DNA from: a virus
DNA: 64,000 nucleotides
IMG/VR virus record: IMGVR_UViG_3300009314_000004
Span: 1 to 64,000 of that record
Direction: 5' to 3' (one strand)
Both the position numbers and the translations under genes were made by a program. Of the stretch, positions 57,373 to 64,000 are shown piece by piece (the first letter of the stretch is position 1; each line of letters begins with the position of its first letter). Below the pieces are notes generated by a model, which ran no database searches, was not told where the DNA came from, and worked only from the letters and a program-made list of their open reading frames with translations.

Positions 57373-58999
57373 AAAGCTTACCGATGTCGCTGTCGTTCTC
57401 GAACCGAAAGACCGCATGGTTGCAGGCCTGGACCTGCTGTCCCGCACGGTGCAAACCACACTCGGCCCCGCCGGTCAGTTTGTCGGTCTGCAAATGAAGC
57501 TTGGGCAACCCACCTACACCAAGGATGGTGTTAACGTAGCCCGCCATGTGTGGTCGGAAGACCCCGTCGAAAACTCGGCCATTCAAACCGTAGTCGGAGC
57601 GGCTATGGAAATGAACAACCTCATCGGGGATGGGACCACCACTACAGTCATCCTGGCAGTGGAGTTAGCTCGGCAGCTGCTCCAATTGACAGGGCGGGAC
57701 TACAGGGAAACTCTAGCGCACCTGCGTAGGTACTTTAATGTAGCCACGGACGCGGTGAAGGAGCGCATCGTCACTATCGAGAACAAACTGGGCACCCTGA
57801 AAGCGGTCGCGACTATCGCCTGCAACGGTGACGAGGTCCTCAGCACGCTTGTGGCCGAAGCGGTTCATGCCGTGGGGAGGGATGGTGTGGTAGCCTTCCA
57901 AGACTCCCCTTCCGGCGAGCCGTACTACGAAGTCACCCAAGGGATGATATTCGACCGGGGGTACGCCTCCTCGCATTTCCTGGTCCAGGATGACCAGGCC
58001 GGCAAGATTGACTTTGGGGGCCAACCAGATGAGGCGTGCCTGGTGTTTGTCAGCGCCGACACCCTGGCTGAAGCGGAGGAAGTCTTACCCATCCTGCAAA
58101 CCGTAGACCACATCGGCCAACCCCTATTGCTGATTGCGCCCGATATAGTCGGCAACGCCCTGGGGATGATGATCATTAACCGAAAGCAGGGCCGGGTCCA
58201 CTCCTGCGCCATCCGGGCGCCGGGGTCGGGAGAGCGCCGCTTGCGCATGCTGGAGGACATCGCCCTCGCCACCGGCGGGAGGCTGTTCGCCACCAATCAC
58301 GGCAAGGACATCCGGGAGTTTACCCCCAACGACGTCATGGAGCACCTGGGGAAAGCCGGACGGGTCCTCATCTCGGACAAACGCACGGTGCTCTTCGACG
58401 CTGGCGGAGAAGAGGAAGTAGTGGAGGCCCACATCGCCAGCCTCAAACAGGCGGCAGAAGACAACCCCCACGAGCGTAAGAGGTACCAAGAACGAATTGC
58501 GCAACTAGCGGGCGGCGTAGGGTCGGTATTCGTACCTGGGTACAACAACGCAGAGAAGGCAGCCCACCGCTTCTTGGTCGAGGATGGTATCTCCGCCTGC
58601 ATGGCGGCCCTACGGGGGGGCATCCTCCCCGGCGGGTGCTGCGCCTTCAAAGTCATGCTTCAGGCAGTCAGGGGCATCGAACCCAAAGGGCTGAACGACG
58701 TACGGGCCAAGGAAATCTTTTTGAAGACCGTAACCCGCCCAGTGGAGTTGCTCATCGCCAACGCCTTGGAAGGCGGGGAACCCGGACACGACACCTTTGA
58801 TATGATGGGGCGCTTCCTACGCGAAAAGCGGCCCAATTGGGGCGTCGACATCAGCACCATGCAGTTCGCGAACTTAGACAAAACGAAGATTTGGGAACCG
58901 GCCCTGGTCCCCCTGACGGCGCTGCGCATTGCGTTCAGTTGTGCCACCACTTTGGGCAACACTAAGGCCATGATTGTGCAACGTGGAAACAAAAAATGA
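57362..58999 (+). CDS. groEL: GroEL-like chaperonin (Cpn60)
   Basis: A 545-residue chaperonin of normal length. TLGPAG (33-38) and GDGTTTT (89-95) form the ATP site. FDRGYASSHF (197-206) matches the apical FDRGYLSPYF hallmark. VED at 406-408 supplies the catalytic aspartate (D398 of E. coli), followed by PGGC for the usual GGG. The C-terminus lacks the GGM repeat tail. With GroES it should fold phage proteins, plausibly the capsid or the giant tail proteins. Several core positions differ from bacterial GroEL, so it looks long diverged rather than recently captured. GGAGG lies 12 bases upstream. Confidence 0.95.
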   Translation: MKIEKLTDVAVVLEPKDRMVAGLDLLSRTVQTTLGPAGQFVGLQMKLGQPTYTKDGVNVARHVWSEDPVENSAIQTVVGAAMEMNNLIGDGTTTTVILAVELARQLLQLTGRDYRETLAHLRRYFNVATDAVKERIVTIENKLGTLKAVATIACNGDEVLSTLVAEAVHAVGRDGVVAFQDSPSGEPYYEVTQGMIFDRGYASSHFLVQDDQAGKIDFGGQPDEACLVFVSADTLAEAEEVLPILQTVDHIGQPLLLIAPDIVGNALGMMIINRKQGRVHSCAIRAPGSGERRLRMLEDIALATGGRLFATNHGKDIREFTPNDVMEHLGKAGRVLISDKRTVLFDAGGEEEVVEAHIASLKQAAEDNPHERKRYQERIAQLAGGVGSVFVPGYNNAEKAAHRFLVEDGISACMAALRGGILPGGCCAFKVMLQAVRGIEPKGLNDVRAKEIFLKTVTRPVELLIANALEGGEPGHDTFDMMGRFLREKRPNWGVDISTMQFANLDKTKIWEPALVPLTALRIAFSCATTLGNTKAMIVQRGNKK

Positions 59000-59520
59000 T
59001 CCCCCTGCTTCAAGCCCTCAAGTCCGGTACTTTACTGAAGTTCTACCAGGAAGACGACCATAACGTCGTCGCCCTTATATACTTCCTGGAGCACTGGGGG
59101 TTCGTCACTCTCACCATTGAAGACGGCTTGCTGACCGTGGAGATGCCGCCGGAGAAGCGGGAAGCCTTCTCCCCCCAGCGAGTATTGGCGCTATTCCAGA
59201 AGGAGAACGTTCATGCCAACACTGTGGTACTGAAGACCCCCTCCCGGTTCTCCTCCGAGGTATTTGAGGATGTGCCCCAACCTTCACTGGCTGCTATTCC
59301 CGGGGCTTTTTACGGGGCTGCTTTCGGGCTGCCTAAGGGGCTGACTTTTACCTGCCGAGGTAGGGACGTTGCAGTCACTGAGAAGGGAAGAAGAGGCGAC
59401 ACTACCCACTACCTGGCGGTAGGGCCGGAAGAGTTTATCATTTGGTTGGAGCACAAGGGGAGCGCTGTTGCCGCGATGTACGGAGTTCCTACTATTTCCT
59501 CAATGCTGCGGGGGCCCTAG
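58996..59520 (+). CDS. unknown third protein of the chaperonin operon (174 aa)
   Basis: Not recognised. Coupled to GroEL by an ATGA overlap, so co-produced. The first half has helices and strands (VVALIYFLEHWGFVTLTIED); the second half includes AFYGAAFGLPKGLTFTCRGR and ends ISSMLRGP. There are no cysteine or catalytic motifs beyond this. Its stop overlaps the oppositely directed tail-tube stop, leaving no room for a terminator. It might be a chaperonin substrate, regulator or adaptor. Confidence 0.72.
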   Translation: MIPLLQALKSGTLLKFYQEDDHNVVALIYFLEHWGFVTLTIEDGLLTVEMPPEKREAFSPQRVLALFQKENVHANTVVLKTPSRFSSEVFEDVPQPSLAAIPGAFYGAAFGLPKGLTFTCRGRDVAVTEKGRRGDTTHYLAVGPEEFIIWLEHKGSAVAAMYGVPTISSMLRGP

Positions 59521-60197
59521 TAGGGAGTGTCCAGGATACCCTGCATCAAGTCTTCGTAGTCAACTCCATCCACCGGCATCACCCGCTCATAGTCGATAGT
59601 CACCGACTCCTGAATGATGACGCCCTGGGCATTGAAACCCAAGTTGTAGGACGGTGTCACGGCCTCCTCGAAGTAGGACTTCACCAGCAGGTTCCCTAGG
59701 TTGTCATAGATTTGCATGAACAACCCGAAGCACCGATCGAAGAAGTCCGACTCGAGATTGTAGAGGTAGTTGTTGTACCCCGGGGCGATAGTCGGTAACC
59801 CGTACGCCGGATTCGGCTCCGCCGTCTGTGAAGTGGTGGTGAACAGTTGCTGACTGTCCTTATCTTGCCACACGGCGAACAGCTTCCTCATGATATTGGG
59901 TCCGGAGTAGTACACATCCGTGAGAGTCACCCCTCCGGCCGTGTGGCCGAAAACTACGTAGCTGCGCTTCGAGCCGATCTCGTAGAAGCGGGCCACCCCC
60001 TTCGTTTGCCCCCAGGAGAAGTCCTGCGCCAGCCCAATGGGGAACACGGAGTCGGCAATATTGCTGTTGTCCGTGATGTCCGCCAAGTGCGGTGGCCCGG
60101 AGCCCAGCAACGTGAACGTTGCCGAGGCGTGCTTGCCTTCTTTCATCCCGCCTTGCACCGTCTTGGTCAGCGGGTTCCAGCTATCCTGTCGCGCCAT
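59517..60197 (-). CDS. tail tube protein
   Basis: A 226-residue beta-rich protein directly downstream of the sheath, the usual order in contractile-tail phages. Features fit inner tube proteins of large myoviruses: FSWGQTKGVARFYEIGSKRS, YVVFGHTAGGVTLTDVYYSG and a closing sheet VIIQESVTIDYERVMPVDGV. GGGAGG seven bases before ATG. It polymerises around the tape measure to form the conduit for DNA. Its TAG overlaps the stop of the converging chaperonin-operon gene by two bases. Confidence 0.82.
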   Translation of the reverse strand: MARQDSWNPLTKTVQGGMKEGKHASATFTLLGSGPPHLADITDNSNIADSVFPIGLAQDFSWGQTKGVARFYEIGSKRSYVVFGHTAGGVTLTDVYYSGPNIMRKLFAVWQDKDSQQLFTTTSQTAEPNPAYGLPTIAPGYNNYLYNLESDFFDRCFGLFMQIYDNLGNLLVKSYFEEAVTPSYNLGFNAQGVIIQESVTIDYERVMPVDGVDYEDLMQGILDTPY

Positions 60198-60209
60198 GTT
60201 GTGTCCTCC

Positions 60210-63200
60210 CTATGCAATGATGTACACGAACACTCCGCCCAGCGGAATGAACACGTTCGCCTCTAGAATAATGTTGTGCACGTTGATGAGGGTGGCGTGG
60301 TTGCTCAAGTCCTCAATCCTCCCCGATACCCCCTCCCTGGCGGTCGCCCACGCTTCAATGGCCGCTGCGACCTCCGTATTCTGCGCACCCAGGGTAGCGT
60401 CCCCCGTGTTCTTCTTACGCCAGTTGCGCAGGGCGCTCCTGACCCGGAGGGCCAAAGAGTCCAACTGCGAAGTGACTGAGAACTCGGAGTTCTTCACCGC
60501 CGAAGTGTCCGTGGTGAACTGTCGACAGACCTCCACCGTCCCCTCTGCGTCCCCATTCATAAGGAAGAACAGCCCGGTAATGCGGTCCAGGTCGGGGAAC
60601 AGGTCGTCCGTCCCGTACGCGTGCAACAAGCCGGGGATGGTGTACCCCGAGAACGGGAACTCAACCTTGTGGGCCAATGCGTAGCCACCCACTGCGGCGG
60701 CGCCGTAGTAGTTGGCTACGTTGGTGGTCACCCCGTTGACATCCACGTCTACGGACTCGGAAGGCAAGAGGCAGATACGCCGACTGGCGAACGTTGCCGC
60801 TTCGGCCTGGAGCGCCTCCAACATGGCGTCCGTGTCGTCGGCGTCAATTGCATCCCCTCGTTGGTACAGAGAGACATCCGCACCGGAAACTACCGGCGGG
60901 GTCTCCGTGCTGTAGAACGCATCGGTGTTCTCCGTGGCCCCAAACACAAGGATGACCAGGGCCGTGTTGGCATCGGTGTCCACCGAACTGACCAGGTACT
61001 TGTGCAGCGCCTCCGCCGAGGAGGCCCCGCCCCCTGAAACCTGGAGGTACACCCCATCCGCCGTGGTCAGCGTCTCCGGGTCGATGCCGCCGGCCGTGAG
61101 GACCGCTGCCAAGGAGAAGAGGGACTGGTCGAAGATCAGGGTGGTCTCCGCCCCCAACTCGTTGTCCAGGCAGTTGGCCCCGCTCCCCAGCGTGGTCGAG
61201 TACTCCTCGTCCGGAATGTCCGACGTCAGCAAGGTCACGGCTTCACGCCGGCTCTCCGGCAGCGCCATGGTGCTGATGAAAGACCCAAGGACTTGATTGA
61301 TGACGCTGTCGTCCGTCAGCGGCACGATGATCCAGTCCGGGTACTTCTCCATGATGGGGACACAGGCCAAGTACCCCGCCACGTCGTCGGAGGGCACACC
61401 CAGCACGTAGAATTCGTACAGCCCGCCGGAGGCGAGCATGGCCATGTAGGCTGCCCAACCCAGGGGGTTCTCCAAGGGGGCAATCGGGTCGAGTTTGTCT
61501 AGCAAATCGGCCGCCCCCGAGATCTTGGTGCGGTCCCGGGCGTACGTCGGTGAGATGTCCAAGCGCAACGCTGAGTAGCTGGCGTAGAGGTTGTACGACG
61601 GGTTGACCGGGGATCGGCCGTAGCTGTCCACGATGACGTCGTTGTACAACGTGATGAGGTCCTCGGTGGAGTCGATGAGGATGCTCGGGAAGGGCTTGGT
61701 GGCCCCCGTTGAGTCCTCACAGCCCCGAGCTTCGAGGTACCAATACACGAAGGTGTCCGTCAACCCGAAGATGCTCCCCGTCTCCAGGGCAGCGAAGGTG
61801 AACGACTGCTGCGCCGCTACTACGTCCCCGACCGTGGTAATGGTGGTGTTGGAAGACAGCAGGACGCTTTGCACCGTGCCCTGCGCCCACAGGCGGTCGT
61901 CCACCTGTGCCATGTACGGGGCGCCGTGGTGACGATGGCCGGTGAAATTGGAAGCGGCCAACTGCGAAATGATGTCGATGTCGCGGTAGGTGATACCCTC
62001 CCCGATGATGGGCAGGAAGGAAGTGGTAGGTTGGTCCAGGTGGAGCACCAAGTCTGTGCCGTCCACCACTATCCTGAGAATGGTGGCAGTGGCAGTGCCG
62101 CCGTTCAAACGGACGGTGTCTCCTTCCACTACGCCGCCTGCATCAGCGGCGGCGACTACCAAGGTAGTGGCCGTAGTGCCCAACTTGGTGGCAACGGCCA
62201 GGATGGTGTCCTTGATGAACAACTTGTTCAAGCAGTTCGAGCCATAAATGACCAAGCTCGACTTGAACCCGAGCAGGTCCACTGCCGTGGTCGGGCCGGT
62301 CAGCACCAGGAAGTTCCCAGTCCCGTCCTTGGCGGCAATGGTGATGCCCGGGAAGGCGGCATTGATGGCCGTAATCACATCGTCGATGTCGTCTGCATCC
62401 TGGAAGGTTACCCGAGTGCGGATGCCTCCCTCTACGGCCAGGTCGATGTAATCGCCGGTGGCCATAGCAATAGGCGCAATGCTGTTGCTATGGTCCCCAA
62501 TGACCAGGAACTCACCACCGGGCTCGTTGGTGCCGTCCGCTCCAGCGAAGGAGAGGGGGTCTTCTCCACCTCCCAGGTAAAGCTCCACAGTGCCGTCCCA
62601 CAAGGTTACGGCGGTAGTCCCGGCAGCCCCAGTGAGGAGCTCCACGTAGACCATGTCGCTGGCCACGGCGTGCGCCTCGATGGCAGCAATGACGTCGGCC
62701 AGGGTCTGCGTCCCGGTGATGGTGATCGTAATCTGATTTCCAACTACCGCCACCACGGTGGCGTCCGGCCCGGCCCCTACAGTCACGACGAGGTTGACGT
62801 TGTTGCCCGCGGCGCCGTGGTAATCACCGATCTGACCGGTCAGGTAGCTCCCGTCCACAGCGTCCAGGACACCCTTGGCTTGCACCTTGAAGCCATTGAC
62901 GGCATCGACAGGAGTCGCCAGGACGTAGCCGATGGCGTCATCCCCCGGCCCCCAGAACTTGGTGACAAAGCCCCCCTCGGGGTCCCAGGGGCGCAGAGTG
63001 GTTGCAGACCACGAGTATGGGGAGTACCCACCCACCACCACTGCCACGGCGTTTTCGTCGAGCAGGCGCTTGGAGCTGGGGCGGTAGTACCCGTTGCGTT
63101 CGAAGGCGGTGTCCTCGTCGAAAGTGAACGTCGTCCCTGCCATATTGGCATAGACGGAGATGGACGACTCATCCAGTACGCATTGGTCCAGGATGCCCCT

Positions 63201-63716
63201 GGGGTCCGGCAAGGTGGTGAACGGGGCTTCTATGCGCTGTTCTGTGTAAGACCCGTACCCGTACGTCATCTCCCCCGCCGTGAGGCCGAAGTCGGCAGCA
63301 ATGCCCCCCGTCACCCGCAGGGAGGCCGAAGCCCCGGTCCGGGTGGTGCGGATGCCCAGGAAGGTCGTGTTGACGATGAACGCTGTAATGCCAGTGACAT
63401 CAGCGTTCAGTTTGGCCACCACCTGGCCGATAGACCAAGTTCCGGCAGCGAAGGAGACCTGTGTCTCCGCCCCATTCACAAAGATGCTGCCGGTATGCCC
63501 TCCCGGGTTCTCCATGGCCGTACTACCGATCAAGGTGGCCGGTCCGGACAACAAAGCGTCTACGTCGAAGGCCCCGTCACTGTCGAATGCCTCCACCACG
63601 TAGTAGGCTGGGCCTACCAGGAGGAGATTCTTCCTGGGGGCGGTAATCACGGGCGTCGCCGCCTGGATACCAAAAGTGATTTGTACGCCACCGTAAGTCA
63701 GTTTGTTCACAGCCAT
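60210..63716 (-). CDS. tail sheath protein with large insertions (1168 aa)
   Basis: A 1168-residue sheath, about twice the usual length. The N-terminus (KLTYGGVQITFGIQAATPVI, then NLLLVGPAYY) and C-terminus (NHATLINVHNIILEANVFIP then LGGVFVYIIA) match contractile sheath ends that interlock subunits. The core near residue 780-830 has YPDWIIVPLTDDSVINQVLG and the following helix. Inserted beta modules (about 280-600), including GAAGNNVNLVVTVGAGPDAT, would decorate the surface; one is shared with the 1401-aa protein. GGAGG eight bases before ATG. Confidence 0.88.
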   Translation of the reverse strand: MAVNKLTYGGVQITFGIQAATPVITAPRKNLLLVGPAYYVVEAFDSDGAFDVDALLSGPATLIGSTAMENPGGHTGSIFVNGAETQVSFAAGTWSIGQVVAKLNADVTGITAFIVNTTFLGIRTTRTGASASLRVTGGIAADFGLTAGEMTYGYGSYTEQRIEAPFTTLPDPRGILDQCVLDESSISVYANMAGTTFTFDEDTAFERNGYYRPSSKRLLDENAVAVVVGGYSPYSWSATTLRPWDPEGGFVTKFWGPGDDAIGYVLATPVDAVNGFKVQAKGVLDAVDGSYLTGQIGDYHGAAGNNVNLVVTVGAGPDATVVAVVGNQITITITGTQTLADVIAAIEAHAVASDMVYVELLTGAAGTTAVTLWDGTVELYLGGGEDPLSFAGADGTNEPGGEFLVIGDHSNSIAPIAMATGDYIDLAVEGGIRTRVTFQDADDIDDVITAINAAFPGITIAAKDGTGNFLVLTGPTTAVDLLGFKSSLVIYGSNCLNKLFIKDTILAVATKLGTTATTLVVAAADAGGVVEGDTVRLNGGTATATILRIVVDGTDLVLHLDQPTTSFLPIIGEGITYRDIDIISQLAASNFTGHRHHGAPYMAQVDDRLWAQGTVQSVLLSSNTTITTVGDVVAAQQSFTFAALETGSIFGLTDTFVYWYLEARGCEDSTGATKPFPSILIDSTEDLITLYNDVIVDSYGRSPVNPSYNLYASYSALRLDISPTYARDRTKISGAADLLDKLDPIAPLENPLGWAAYMAMLASGGLYEFYVLGVPSDDVAGYLACVPIMEKYPDWIIVPLTDDSVINQVLGSFISTMALPESRREAVTLLTSDIPDEEYSTTLGSGANCLDNELGAETTLIFDQSLFSLAAVLTAGGIDPETLTTADGVYLQVSGGGASSAEALHKYLVSSVDTDANTALVILVFGATENTDAFYSTETPPVVSGADVSLYQRGDAIDADDTDAMLEALQAEAATFASRRICLLPSESVDVDVNGVTTNVANYYGAAAVGGYALAHKVEFPFSGYTIPGLLHAYGTDDLFPDLDRITGLFFLMNGDAEGTVEVCRQFTTDTSAVKNSEFSVTSQLDSLALRVRSALRNWRKKNTGDATLGAQNTEVAAAIEAWATAREGVSGRIEDLSNHATLINVHNIILEANVFIPLGGVFVYIIA

Positions 63717-63719
63717 GGT

Positions 63720-63986
63720 TTATTCCTCCGTCAACTCGGTTTGCTGTTCCAAGCAACCCTCTTCGGCTTCCTCGTCCGCCAACGGGTCGTCTACAAGGAC
63801 ATTCCCCCGGTAGCGTCTCTGGTGGACCACAACATCAAGCATGTCTTTCGGGGTGTTGCCAAGGATGAAGCGGTTGGTTCTGCGGGTTTCGGGTTCGGGC
63901 AACGCCGCTGTAATCGTCATTGTAACATTCTTCAGCAGCGTGTCAAAGAGTGATCCCTTTTCTCGCGAAACATCTAGCCCTACCAT
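63720..63986 (-). CDS. hypothetical protein upstream of the sheath (88 aa, possibly partial)
   Basis: At least 88 residues from ATG 63986: MVGLDVSREKGSLFDTLLKN, then a beta/helix stretch and a very acidic end (DDPLADEEAEEGCLEQQTEL). No ribosome binding site is visible before this ATG and the frame remains open to the window edge, so the real start may lie outside. It adjoins the sheath gene by three bases. Perhaps a tail completion or connector protein; unrecognised. Confidence 0.6.
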   Translation of the reverse strand: MVGLDVSREKGSLFDTLLKNVTMTITAALPEPETRRTNRFILGNTPKDMLDVVVHQRRYRGNVLVDDPLADEEAEEGCLEQQTELTEE

Positions 63987-64000
63987 GACGGAGCAAGGCA

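Noticed and set aside
59505-59530. Terminator between the chaperonin operon and tail tube genes
   Set aside because: Only a five-base CCCTA/TAGGG repeat is present, without a T run, and the two stop codons overlap.
61869-63953. 694-codon open frame on the plus strand opposite the sheath gene
   Set aside because: It mirrors the sheath gene in a GC-rich sequence, is rich in His, Gly, Arg and Val in the way antisense frames are, and has no ribosome binding site. The sheath frame has clear family motifs.

Overview
The window is part of a GC-rich genome of a tailed, contractile-tail (myovirus-type) bacteriophage or a close relative. It contains a recognisable tail sheath, tail tube, frameshifted tail assembly chaperone, tape measure and BaseplateJ-like protein, plus a phage-type replication set. 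Genes are packed with 1-4 nt start/stop overlaps and GGAGG-type ribosome binding sites, and the three best promoters match bacterial sigma-70 spacing, so the host is a bacterium. The sequence does not show which one. No terminase, portal, capsid, lysis, integrase or tRNA gene was found; head genes probably lie beyond the right edge.

Rightward (+) block, about 259-21166: the replication/early block, behind a sigma-70-like promoter at 198-226. It holds a KhpA-type KH protein, a SF2 helicase with a LAGLIDADG intein splitting its P-loop, a family-4 [4Fe-4S] uracil-DNA glycosylase, a DnaB-like helicase, a DnaG-like primase, a multi-zinc protein, and a family A DNA polymerase. A recombination group follows: RecA/UvsX-like ATPase, PD-(D/E)XK Holliday-junction-resolvase-like protein and Cas4-like Fe-S nuclease. 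Next comes a Ycf46-like AAA ATPase / DUF1257 / DUF2997 cluster with small and unknown neighbours. The block ends at a strong hairpin terminator at 21199-21242.

Leftward (-) block, about 63986-21250: the virion block. Transcribed right to left, it runs tail sheath, tail tube, small assembly genes with a canonical -1 slippery site (tail assembly chaperone), tape measure (1726 aa), hub/baseplate candidates, a phage sigma factor, several Ig-like or carboxypeptidase-regulatory-like baseplate proteins, a BaseplateJ-like protein of 1494 aa, a PKD-containing protein of 1401 aa and a last very large protein of 1853 aa (fibre or baseplate candidate).

Two pieces run against the leftward block. At 57067-59520 a rightward operon encodes GroES, GroEL and an unknown 174-aa protein. 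It starts from its own TTGACA promoter, divergent from a second promoter that drives the tail-assembly genes. At 31686-31949 a small zinc-ribbon protein may be encoded in the only appreciable gap of the baseplate genes.

The most interesting items are the complete phage GroES/GroEL operon wedged between tube and tail-chaperone genes, the Ycf46/DUF1257/DUF2997 cluster, the tail-chaperone frameshift, the P-loop intein, the sigma factor inside the virion block, and small or overlapping coding stretches that ordinary gene calling would miss.
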